From Gracilaria gracilis (taxonomy: Eukaryota; Rhodophyta; Florideophyceae; Gracilariales; Gracilariaceae), in the NCBI GenBank assembly GCA_030374805.1, contig JARGSG010000189.1:124001-188000 (forward strand): DNA of 64,000 nt, read 5' to 3'. Position numbers and translations under genes: made by a program. Shown piece after piece: positions 42,846-52,181 of this stretch. The notes under the pieces were generated by a model. That model ran no database searches, was not told the DNA's origin, and saw only the letters and a program-made list of their open reading frames with translations. How positions within the stretch are numbered: position 1 is the stretch's first letter; every line of letters begins with the position of its first letter.

Positions 42846-44774
42846 TTAATCACCTGTGCTCCGGTTTGGATCGCCAAGTCTTCCGATTGTGCGCGAATGT
42901 TCTTCGACAACCCGGAAGAGGCGGCGGACAACGAGCTTCAGTTGATGGAAAGTGACATTGTCTTCTTCCGACCACACAGCGTCTTCAAAGAGGTCCATAC
43001 GACCATCTTCAAGCGCGAGCCAGTTAGCATCTTCACGTGCTTTGTACCCGAAGAGGGCGTGGAAAATGGGAAAGTAAACCGTGGTCCACATCGCTACAAG
43101 GAGCAAACTCTGTGCGATAGGTGCAATACTCCCCGTTGCGGACACGGCTTGAAGGATGATGGAAACAACCGCGGACAAAATCACCAAAATGTACACCATA
43201 CCATGGAATATGAAATGGGGATGCCATCGTGAAGATCCCGACTCGGAGGCATGCCGAATGGGAACTTTGAAACCGAGGGTGTACAATACGCCTACAAGTT
43301 CGGTAGATGCATACACAAAACCGGTTTGGACGCCGCTCAGGCGTGCTCGTACTGAGGTACCTGGTAATAGAAGCCACAGCAGCGACGGTATGACGATACT
43401 AACACACATGGCCGCATACCAAACAGGCGGTGGGGTGACGGAGTCGGCAGTAACCGCGAGAATCGCAGTACTGATGTTCAAAAACAATGTGCCTATGAAT
43501 ACAGTGAAGAAGAGGAGAAGATTTCGGATCCATCCGCCGCAGGTCACGAAGTAGGCAAAACGTTGAACGAAACTAAGTCCCTTGCAGAAGAGGAACCAGT
43601 CGTGGTACGCGGCCATTTGTACGAGGCCAATATTCCACCGAGTGCGTTGGTCGCAAAGCTCTGCCAGAGTGCGAGGAGAAAGACCAGCGGCTACAGGTAT
43701 TGCGCAGTACTTGGAGATATATCTCTCTCCGTGTTCGTTCGTAGTTTGATGCACCTTGCAGCCCGTGACCACATCTTCAGTGGCATGCTCCGTGATGAAC
43801 CCACCGGCACGTTCGAGAGCCTCGCGTCGCCACAGAGCACTTGTTCCAATGTATGGGACGGTGGAAAGACGGTCCATGGCGGGAAGAATGGTCTTGATGA
43901 AGTGCATGGTAAGGACGTCGAAGGGGTCACGCTTAATGTCATAGTTGCGGAAAAACTGTGGACTTTGAACAAAAGCCACCCGACGACGTTCACTTTCCGG
44001 AACCGAGTAGAGCACCCCAAACAGCGTTTGTAATAGGCTGGGAAACGGGCGCATATCACAATCGAGCGTGACGAGGAAATCGGCCGTTCTCGGCAAGTTG
44101 TTCAGGAAGTTGTTGAGATTACCGCCTTTCTTCCCCTCGTTGGTTGCCCGTGTCACACGAGTCACTGGGAACTTCGCACCACGAGCGACCGTGTCATTAC
44201 ACAGCGCGGCGACATCGTCGCGACGAGCATCGTCCAACACATAAACGTTGACAGGACCGTCCCATAAGATGTTTTGAATGGCAGCCACGGTGCCTGCAAT
44301 TTCGTCAAGGTCTTCGGTATGAGTGGAGACAACGATATCTACAGCATCCGAACGGCTCAGGGCTTCTTGCATCCATTCCTCATCAACGGGGTTTGGTGGT
44401 CGGTAGAACAACATTATGGCCCAGGTTGGCACAATGAGCGCAACGAGCACTCCACTGAGACAGGCAAGCATGACTTGAAGCCATACTGGCGAGCCGATAT
44501 CAAAGACGAAAACGATTACAGCGGACGAGATCAGGGACGCGAGGGTGAGAATGGCAAGCAGCAGTATCCACAGCGTGTAGAGTGATGGGTGAATATGCGA
44601 CCTTTTTCGATTGGAACCGGAGGGAGGGAAAACATGCTCTACTATCTTGTCGAGGGGGGCTGGAGGTAACGAACTAGAAAGCCGTAACCTGCTCGATTCG
44701 GACGATGAAATGGGCACCGAGGTGGACTGAACAAAACCGCCATCCGTCGACAGCGGTTCGGCGTTTGCTTCCAT
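42846..44774 (-). CDS. cellulose-synthase-like family 2 glycosyltransferase
   Basis: Predicted processive beta-glycan synthase in the plasma membrane or Golgi, using a nucleotide sugar. Start at ATG 44774 is chosen because the frame upstream lacks an ATG and MEA.AEPLST aligns with the broken copy at 45410. In the numbering of the longer open frame (44837, GTG) the motifs are as follows. Two N-terminal membrane spans lie at about 88-112 and 118-144. The GT2 domain has VLDD (200-203), the D-x-D motif TLDCD (D259, D261), TED (353-355) and Q-R-T-R-W (397-401). Four more spans are near 432-462, 472-492, 545-566 and 575-595. The D, DxD, TED and QxxRW set is diagnostic for cellulose and related synthases. 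No PilZ domain or zinc RING is present. No introns. The acceptor product cannot be deduced. About 300 bp of its 5' flank is duplicated together with codons 1 to about 100. Confidence 0.88.
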   Translation of the reverse strand: MEANAEPLSTDGGFVQSTSVPISSSESSRLRLSSSLPPAPLDKIVEHVFPPSGSNRKRSHIHPSLYTLWILLLAILTLASLISSAVIVFVFDIGSPVWLQVMLACLSGVLVALIVPTWAIMLFYRPPNPVDEEWMQEALSRSDAVDIVVSTHTEDLDEIAGTVAAIQNILWDGPVNVYVLDDARRDDVAALCNDTVARGAKFPVTRVTRATNEGKKGGNLNNFLNNLPRTADFLVTLDCDMRPFPSLLQTLFGVLYSVPESERRRVAFVQSPQFFRNYDIKRDPFDVLTMHFIKTILPAMDRLSTVPYIGTSALWRREALERAGGFITEHATEDVVTGCKVHQTTNEHGERYISKYCAIPVAAGLSPRTLAELCDQRTRWNIGLVQMAAYHDWFLFCKGLSFVQRFAYFVTCGGWIRNLLLFFTVFIGTLFLNISTAILAVTADSVTPPPVWYAAMCVSIVIPSLLWLLLPGTSVRARLSGVQTGFVYASTELVGVLYTLGFKVPIRHASESGSSRWHPHFIFHGMVYILVILSAVVSIILQAVSATGSIAPIAQSLLLVAMWTTVYFPIFHALFGYKAREDANWLALEDGRMDLFEDAVWSEEDNVTFHQLKLVVRRLFRVVEEHSRTIGRLGDPNRSTGD

Positions 44775-44999
44775 ATTGGGTTGAAGGTGTTCGACTTGAA
44801 GGATTCTACTGACGACATGATGTGATTCCCTGGTCACTATTAATGGGAAGGGGAAGCACTTTGGGAAGACCTTACACGGTATGAGTTGGAGAATAGGTCC
44901 ATTGTCTTGTGATTCTCGCCAGACGTGAAGTAGGGTGCAATACCGGAATATCCCAATCAGATTTGTTCAGAACTCAAGAGTCAGAAGAGGAAAGGATCC

Positions 45000-45765
45000 T
45001 TACTCGCGTTGTGAAAAATTCGTCATCGAATGAAACGCGCGCGAGAACCAACCACTTGGTAGTAGGAATGTTGTAACGGTGCAGATTGTTGGCATCGGTG
45101 TGACTACAAGTGATTGAAGTCGGAAACAAGAGTTTCCTAGTGGCGAGCCGACATCGAAGACGAAAACGATTGCAGCGGATGAAATCAGGGACGCGAGGGT
45201 AAGAATAGCAAGCAGCAGTATCGACGTCGTATGTAGTGACGGGTGAATAGGCGATCGTTTTCGGGTAGGGCTAGAGAAAGCATGCTCTACTACACTGTCG
45301 AGGTGGGTGGGAGGTAACGAACTAGAAAGCCGTAACTTGCTCGATTCGGACGATGACATGGGCACCGAGGGGGACTCAACAAACTGACATTCGTCGACAG
45401 CGGCTCGGCGTATGCTTCCATACTGGGTTGAAGGTGTTTGACTTGAATGACCCATCTGACAACATGTTGTCATTCCCTGGTTCACCATGAATGGGTAGCA
45501 CTTTGACAAGACCTTAGACGGTAAGAGAGAGTAAAGGTTTATTGTCTTGTGATTCTCCTCAGACGTGAAGTATGTTGCAACACAGGCACATCCCAATCAG
45601 ATTCGTTCCGAACTCAAAAGAGTCATCAGAGGAAAGGATCCTTACCGTGTTCTCGAAAATTCGTCGTCGATTGAAAACACGCGCGTGAACCAACCATATG
45701 GTAGTATAAATGTTGGAATAGGCCACACTGCCAACATCGGCATGATTGTTTCTGATTGAAGTCAG
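45000..45765 (-). pseudogene. broken tandem copy of the GT2 gene 5' end
   Basis: From about 45143 to 45765 the sequence parallels 44486-45122: start region, Ser-rich N-terminus (MSSSESSKLRLSSSLPP), first membrane span (LLLAILTLASLISSA) and upstream flank. The copy ends within the region before the second span (FDVGSP), where unrelated sequence follows, so the catalytic domain is absent. The best open frame (45596-45000, 198 codons) uses a different frame at its start from the parent ATG. It results from a local direct duplication with a breakpoint near 45122-45143. Confidence 0.8.
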
Positions 45766-46511
45766 AGATAAAGGTGAATGGCTTCTTGCCGCCGCCTGCA
45801 GCATGAAGCTTACCCTCTCTTTAATGATGAACGGCTCGTTTGATCCAGCGTGAGTATCTATTACAGAGACATGCTGGCCTACTGTAGGCTCTTTAGATAT
45901 ACTGTATCTACCTTCGTTTAAGTTATATTACTTGACATACTGCACTACCAAGGGTTAAAAGCTACCTTCGTTAGTCAGGGTTCTGAGATTTTCATTTTCG
46001 TCGCGCCACCATGAAACTTCGTCCTTGCTCTCACGTGATGCTCTGCACCAATCACCAGGAAGTGCTCTCAGCACTGTTGTGGAGATTCATTTGTTATTTC
46101 CAAAACGTCCGTTCACTGATATAAGCCGTCGTTTGGCAGTCTGTAACTAAGATATATGCAGAATCTGCAGATGCCATATTGCGGACAGTAGTGGAAGTGG
46201 GCGCCGCGTGGAAGCAAGACAGACGTGGAGATGAGCCAAAGAATCAACGAAGCTCATAAGCAAGAGAACTATGTTGCAGCCCAAAAGAGATGGAGATCAT
46301 CGACGAGTCAACGAATAAAAACTCCGTACCGTTCCTCCCAGTGGTTGCGCTTATCTCTCTCTCTATTTATGAGTGCACTAGCTCAATTATGGCTTGGTGC
46401 AGAACGTTTCTGTTGCACTTATAATGTACTAAAGACTGCTTTCCCAGTGCCCAACCTCTTCAAGCTCTGACGAAGCCTATCGAAAGGCTGAGATTACACT
46501 GGACTGGTGAC
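45766..46511. other. spacer without recognisable gene
   Basis: The plus frame 46225-46470 is short and shows no motif. CCAAGGGTTAA at 45950 resembles a piggyBac-type right end (AGGG|TTAA), but no partner is close. Confidence 0.4.
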
Positions 46512-46784
46512 ATGATTGCACCGGTAGCGTCGTACATGAACAAACGAACATCTCGCTGTGATTGCGCTACAAACGCCAAGCAAGATGCTGAACACGGTGT
46601 GTTCAGGTGTGCCTTGAACAACGCTTCGCAACGGACGCTCATGGCCGGAATAGCTCAAGCAGCAAAAGCGTCAATGAAGTCTCTTACTAGACACGACCCT
46701 CAGAAGTTGTTGGCCTTTTTGAAGAGAGAGTTTGTTTTGAAGCTCTACTGCAGTACCGTAAAAAGGTTCTGCTATGCACAATAA
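46512..46784 (+). pseudogene. possible tail of a non-LTR reverse transcriptase
   Basis: A 90-codon frame with a Cys/His arrangement C-D-C...DAEHGVFRC followed by helices ending CYAQ. C-x-C...H-x4-C just after the RT domain is seen in many LINE proteins (C-x-C or CxxC...H...C). Only this element is visible; no RT core lies upstream. Treat as a weak suggestion. A chance ORF is the alternative. Confidence 0.2.
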
Positions 46785-47604
46785 AGAAGAAAAAAAAGCA
46801 GCGATACCGCTTGCCGCGGGTGGTTATCGAGGCCCATTGTGCCGATGCTCATAGCGCGCTTGCATGTTCGCCCACGCTGATGATCAGTTAATGTAGAAGC
46901 AGCAGAAGGTCAGTGGTTGGTACTTTTGACCCGTAAATACCTTGCACGCATCGTTGTTCAGCATGCGTAAACACAAGGGGCATGGACGCAGTATCATGGG
47001 CAATGATTCGTAGCTTGAAGCTGGAACACAATACCGCGGACGGTGGGAAGCGTGAGGCATACGTTGAAAGAGCTCGATATGGCGGCTAGTAACGTCGCAT
47101 TGGACCAGTCTCTGTGCTGGTGGTAGCATGCTTTCAGTTGTTGGAGATTTGGCATGCACATTGCATTTGTACAGGATGACACAGAGTTTGGAGCGCACGT
47201 GTTTCGTTGAGCTCAAGGAGCATCTGAAGTTGGTATGTAGGCGGCACGTGGAGCAGATAGTGAAGTTGGCTTTTTGTTTCAAACTGGCAAACGCTTCTTT
47301 CTCCTCTCTCACACTCACTCTCGTCCGATGGGAACAGAGAAGCAAGAAGCGCGTTTGTCAAGCACTGCGTTGCTGGGATGCGCAGCCTCGTTCATGCTTT
47401 CTTGAAACGCGAGAGCCACTTGCGCAGCTAGCAACCCAGCTACACGTACAGAGGTACTGGAGACGCAAATGCGGAGGTTAATCATTGCTGGCCCCGAATG
47501 ATTGGTTCTCAAATGATTTGTTATGTAAGGTAAGTTGCACACGCGCCTGAGAGAGCCGGACACCACCTGCGGCCCATCCGCGCTGCACACCACACTGAGC
47601 ACGT
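46785..47604. other. spacer without recognisable gene
   Basis: Both strands have frames of 75-150 codons (for example 47128-47481 + and 47345-46884 -), none with a motif or with consistent protein-like composition. Confidence 0.4.
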
Positions 47605-48780
47605 ACTGTATCTAGTGCTCGTGACCAATCAGCGGCGCTCGCAGTTCTTGCCCGCTGTGCACATCCCACAGTCGCACGCTGTTGTCATCTCCGCCCGACG
47701 CCACACGTTTTGCATCGGCCTCCAAGCTACGCAACGCACCCAGTTTGAGTGCGCTCCACGCAACTCAAAGCACCGCAGCGGTGTGCCCAACAAACGCCTC
47801 TCCCTCCGCCGCTCCGCTTCGCACATGGCACATGCGAACCGTGCAGTCTTCCGAACCGCGGCAACGCACGCGTCTCGTTTCGGTTCGGCGTAACGCAAAT
47901 CACCGCAGCTGTGTGTCCGCACTGCGCCTGTGAAACGCCCTCCACTCCGATGATCCGGACACAATTTGTCTTCCGTTTCCGTTCCACCTCACGCAACACA
48001 CATCACATCATTCGTGTGACCAACGAGCGGCTGTCCAACAAATCTGTCCGCTGCTCACGTCCCAAACGCGCACGCGTCTGTCAATCGAACCGGATACAAA
48101 TCGCTTTCCGTCCACACTCCACGCCACACATTGCACAAAGTCAGCGTGTCCAACCAGCGCCTGCCCCACAACTTCTCTGCTCTCCACATTCCACACATGA
48201 ATCGTGCCGTCCCTCGAGCCAAACGCAACACGCCTCCCGTCGCTGCTCCACGCAACGCACTCAATGGTACCCGTGTGCGACCAACAAGTGCGTGTCCCAC
48301 AGATGATCCGCTGCTGCCTTCCCATACACCAACAGTTTTGTCCCGGGAACCCGACGCTATCAAACTGCCGTCGTCACTGACAGCAACGCACATTACCTCA
48401 CCATCATCACAGCCACTACTATGCGTTGTCCTTCACGTTTTTCATGACGACGAGCTTTCCTTATTTTCTCCACCCGTACTTCGGCCTTCTGTACCTCCTC
48501 CAGTTTCACAACAGGTGTTCGCCTATCTGCGTAATTGCGAAAATCAGATTCCGTGCCAGTTGATGAGTGCAAAATTGACGCTCGCAGTGAGGCAACGTCG
48601 TTCTGCGCGTCGTCGAGAGCCAGTTTCAGTGCGACTGCTGTGTCTATATCCTTCGCCTCTGAGTTTGAAACGATGGCTCCCAACATCTCCTTCGCTCCAA
48701 GTCCCCGCAGACTAGCCTCCTCAACTTTCTCTTTGCATACCCGAATGCGCATCCGCACACAAATAAGACTGTTTGTTGCC
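47605..48780 (-). pseudogene. WD40-repeat protein gene, decayed
   Basis: The minus strand begins with a helical, coiled-coil-like segment (48758-48393). A frame change leads into WD40 repeats: CVAVSDDGSLIASGSRDKTV, then IECVAWSSDGRRVAFGSRDG with HVWNVES, then VQCVAWSVDGKRFVSGS with RVWDVSSG. At least three further degenerate repeats are scattered over frames down to about 47629 (RCVAW, VCWAHR). The repeats are of the regular type seen in NACHT-WD or telomerase-associated-like propellers. Loss of frame between almost every repeat indicates a pseudogene. Partners cannot be inferred. Confidence 0.7.
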
Positions 48781-49337
48781 TAAAGGTTTAGAGCTCGTTT
48801 TCTGTCAGCTTCATCCTTCGGATGATGGCATAGCAATCTGCATCACCACTTGGACTGTGTGCGCGCAGAACATGAGGGCACTACGGCGCTTGACGGCAAT
48901 TGACGGGACGAGAATTTAATTTCACTCAGTGGCAATTGAAGGGACAACACCAATGAAACAACTACTGTTTTCGTGTAACCTCGTGTCGCGCACGCATCTG
49001 AACTCTGCAAGCGAGCAATGAATTCGATTGTGAGTGCCGAGTGCTGGTTGTACTTGTGGAAAAGCGGTTATTTGTAGATGATGTTGGGACAAGGAAAGAG
49101 CCTTGCGTGGTGTTGATGGTGGTAATGAAAAGCTGCCGTTTTTCTGCAACTACATCATGGCCTGAAACGGCGTGCGCGTTAGCTATGGCCGGAACATAGT
49201 TTGTTCGAAGACAACAAACATGGTGTGTAGCCGAAGTGTTGATGGGGTAGTACACTGTGGGGTGCTCGCTTTGACAGGTATAAAAGGATGAACAAGGCAC
49301 AAACTGTTTTATCGGCGGTTCACAGGTGTGTGCAAGC
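48781..49337. other. intergenic, upstream region of the secreted-protein gene
   Basis: No gene is supported on the plus strand. The minus frame 49696-48962 overlaps the next gene and shows no motif. TATAAAAG at about 49281 lies 57 bp before the ATG at 49338 and is a plausible core promoter. Confidence 0.45.
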
Positions 49338-50470
49338 ATGAAGGGGCGTGCTGCTGTCAAGACGCTGAGCGTCCTCGGGGTGGTTGCGATTGTGTGCTCA
49401 TCCGTTTGTGTGTCTGGCGCTTCTCCAAGCAGGAGCAACACAACATTGGAACGAAACTTGACAGATGCTTTGAACGAACTGTTGGGGAAGAATGCATCGG
49501 CTGTGAAGTTGAGCAAGCAGGTGTATTGTAGTTCGTCGTCGTCGTGTAAGTTGAGTGAAAATGTTGTAATAGTGCACGTGGGGGCGCAAATTTGAATGCG
49601 AGTACTGACATGATGAGCGCGGTGTACATGAAACTGCAACACGTCGAAACGATAGGCCGCTCTGGTTGCAGCTGTGTTGGTACGCAGTTTTACCAATCGT
49701 TAGGAACTCTTTGCTTGGACTCGGAGCAATACTACTCGGAAGCATCATTGTGTTCGTGTTCGTCGGACAGTGACTGCGGCGACTTTTGCGTGGACAGGAG
49801 CTATTGCTACACTTGCGAGGGAATAGCGGTTTCTAACGCGCTCGCAGCTTGTTTTTATGGCTCGGATAGTAGCTCCATCACCATTGACGCCCCGGCGAGT
49901 GCGCCCACGACGAGTGCGCCAGACACGGTTGCTACCGGGTCGGCAGAAGGCGGCGCCAACAACAACGCACAGGTGGTGCCCAGCGAGAACGAGCCGTGCG
50001 TGGAGACGGAATGGCTCAAGAACAACGGCTTTGGCGACGGCATTCTGCGCGAGCACGGCGTATCCAAGACGCTGTGCATGCGCGGGCTGCCGTGCGGCAC
50101 CGAAGGGCATCTGCTGCGTGCGTGCGACGCGCACGGCCGCTGCAAGCTGCAGACGTTCCGCGACGCGTGCGCGCTGAGCGGCGACTGCGGCGTCAAGTAC
50201 GCGCGCGTGTCGCGGCTGAGCCACGGCGCGGACTGGACGCGCGTGCGCGCGGCGCGCGCAGACGGCCGCAGCTTGACGCTCACCAGCCTGAGCGTGGCGG
50301 TGGAGGGCTCGTGGGTGCGCGCGAGCTACGGCGTGGCGCGTGTGGGCGACGCGCTGATCGCGAGCGGCGGCGGGCGCGCGGTGGACGTGGCGGTGCTGGC
50401 GCTGGCCGACTTTGCGGCGCACGCGCGCTTCCTGTGCCACACCGCCGCCGCCAAGCTCGCCGCGCGCTGA
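49338..50470 (+). CDS. secreted cysteine-rich protein, frame interrupted once
   Basis: ATG 49338 opens a signal peptide (MKGRAAVKTLSVLGVVAIVC, then SGASPS). The mature part has scattered Cys (YCSSSSSC). The frame breaks near 49580 (run GTGGGGGCG) and continues as 49592-50470. That part contains Cys-rich blocks (CSCVG; CSCSSDSDCGDFCVDRSYC) and a Ser/Thr/Ala linker, then a Cys-spaced domain (CVETEW ... CMRGLPC ... CDAHGRC ... CALSGDC) and an Ala/Arg-rich end. I do not recognise the family. It would be extracellular and disulphide-linked. GTAAGT at 49546 could be a splice donor, but I found no acceptor restoring the frame, so an indel is equally possible. GC content rises sharply after 49980, unlike the first half. 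Confidence 0.6.
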
Positions 50471-50566
50471 GCGCCGCTGGGCGCATCAGCGCGTGCGGAG
50501 TCACGTGCGCGCGCAGCGAGCGCAGCCCGTGCTCTCCGCGCAACGCGAGCGGCGCTTGTGAACTTT

Positions 50567-50616
50567 ATGTTGGACACGTGTGGCGTTCCACAGCCACAGC
50601 CACCCGTGTCCAACAT
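50567..50616 (+). terminator. 12-bp-stem hairpin after the secreted-protein gene
   Basis: ATGTTGGACACG (50567-50578) pairs perfectly with CGTGTCCAACAT (50605-50616). A further GTGG/CCAC pairing is possible inside. It lies 97 bp after the stop codon. It may shape the 3' untranslated region or be a tiny foldback element. Confidence 0.4.
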
Positions 50617-50646
50617 CTGTTCGCCACAGCTCTCTGTTTTCGTTTT

Positions 50647-50955
50647 TGTGGACAGCTGTGACACGGTTCCGGTCCGCTCCAGCGGCCCCCCTCCTTAGCC
50701 GTCACTAACTACGCTGCGATAGGACGCCACGAGCGTCCTATCACTTTCACCTCCCGGCGCACCTCGCGGTTGGAGGCGCGTCCGGGAGGGGGCCTACAAT
50801 AAACAGGGGCTCGCTGTCCTAGCGAACCCCGAGAAGGGGCCAGAGACGAGGAAGGAACCTCAGAGAGTTTTCCTGGCAGCCTGTGCCCGCCTTCGGCCCT
50901 ACTTCTTGCCCCGCGCGCAACACCTTGTCTAACAAACATGGACACCGCTTCCCCA
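50647..50955 (+). repeat. copia 2 5' LTR
   Basis: 309 bp. It contains a perfect 10-bp-stem hairpin (50718-50742), AATAAA at 50798-50803, a second foldback around 50806-50830, and the gag ATG at 50938. Confidence 0.93.
50718..50742 (+). repeat. hairpin in copia 2 LTR
   Basis: GATAGGACGC - CACGA - GCGTCCTATC: perfect 10-bp stem and 5-base loop. It is repeated in the 3' LTR at 57575-57599. Confidence 0.8.
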
Positions 50956-50968
50956 GTTATGGGCCCAG
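50956..50968 (+). other. copia 2 primer-binding site: tRNA-iMet anticodon arm
   Basis: GTTATGGGCCCAG complements CTGGGCCCATAAC of initiator tRNA-Met, the same internal site as in copia 1. It starts at the first base after the LTR and is translated as part of gag. Confidence 0.78.
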
Positions 50969-52181
50969 GTTTACGTTCTAAACCGCTTGCGCCTACAGAC
51001 CCGCCGATGTTCAAACCGAAAGGCGATCTACAGGAGTATAGACGTGATGTCTCACGATGGGTTGAGACAATCCAAGCCGCTGCCGAAAAAGGTACCGATA
51101 TGCTGTAGAAAACCGTCTACGCCACACTTGCTCGTCACTTCTACGATCGTGGCCTCCCCCGCGAGCAAAAATCTATCGTTGACGAAGCGGTTGCTAAACA
51201 ACAACTTGACTTGAAACAGAAAGACCAAATCGAAGCTGTCAAGGATATTGTCAAACTTATCGCCGTTGATCCTCCAATTGCGATCGTCACCCGCCTAATA
51301 TCTTCCTTCACGGATGTGACGCAATGCCGACGTCGTCGAAGCGAGGATCTCAATGCATTCGTCTCCCGCTTCCGAGGTTTAGCCGCCGACCACCTTATGC
51401 ACGTGGGATTATCGACCTCCTCGCAGGTTAGTGAGGTCTTGGCAATAACCCTTCTCAACAATGCTATGCTCAGCGAGGAGACGCTTACCAATGCCAAGCT
51501 TCAACTGGTGGCGCTCGCCGAAGCCCGCCAGAGAGACCAACCGGAACCGGAAGTCTCAATCTCGCGAAGCTCTCATGCTTCTGTTCTCGAATTTTTTGAG
51601 AAGTTCTCGGACCTCTTCAACTCCGACGAAGCTCTGCCGCTGTCCTCCGACAACGCTAATACCGTTCGTCGCAAGGCTACTGACATAGTCAGCGGAGCAC
51701 AGGGACTTCTCGAAGGGTACACAGAAGTCATTGAGTACCTGAATGATCGCTCTCCTGAAGAGAATCAAATCCGTGACATGTTCTCCACCGGCCCCCGTTG
51801 CAAGTTGAACCTCGACGACGCAGTTAAGGTCATTCGCAATCTGACTTTCACGCCAAAGGCGTCTGAGAAAGCGTACACGAAGGCCGACATCGAGAACATG
51901 GTCGGGCAGCGCGTTCAACAAGCGCTGGCCGCTTTCCAGAAGCAAGGCGGTACGAGGCAGGGTACCGATACTTCCCAGCAGACCAGGAACAAGCAGCGTG
52001 GTACCAGCTCTCGACCTCGTCAGTCAAACAAACGCAAGAGCGAACGAGAGTCGGGGTACTGCTTCGACTGTGGTTCCAAGACGCACCTTCGAGGAAGTTA
52101 TGAATGCCAGAGTCCTTCCCATGAGACCAAGCGTATCCGCGCACAAAAGGAGAAAAGAGCTAAGTCGGAAACGGGCGATAG

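Noticed and set aside
45950-45962. Right terminal repeat (AGGG|TTAA) of the piggyBac-like element
   Set aside because: It is 18 kb from the transposase with other complete elements in between, and the similarity covers only a few bases.
49546-49572. 27-nt intron (GTAAGT...AATAG) in the secreted-protein gene
   Set aside because: Its length is a multiple of three and would not restore the frame across 49580; it is also unusually short.
48962-49696. 244-codon minus-strand ORF
   Set aside because: It is antisense to the signal peptide and Cys-rich part of the 49338 gene, has no motif, and its composition is that of a shadow frame.
49745-50664. Several long frames on both strands in the GC-rich 50-kb region
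   Set aside because: High GC removes stop codons in all frames. Only the frame with signal peptide continuity and ordered Cys residues is kept.
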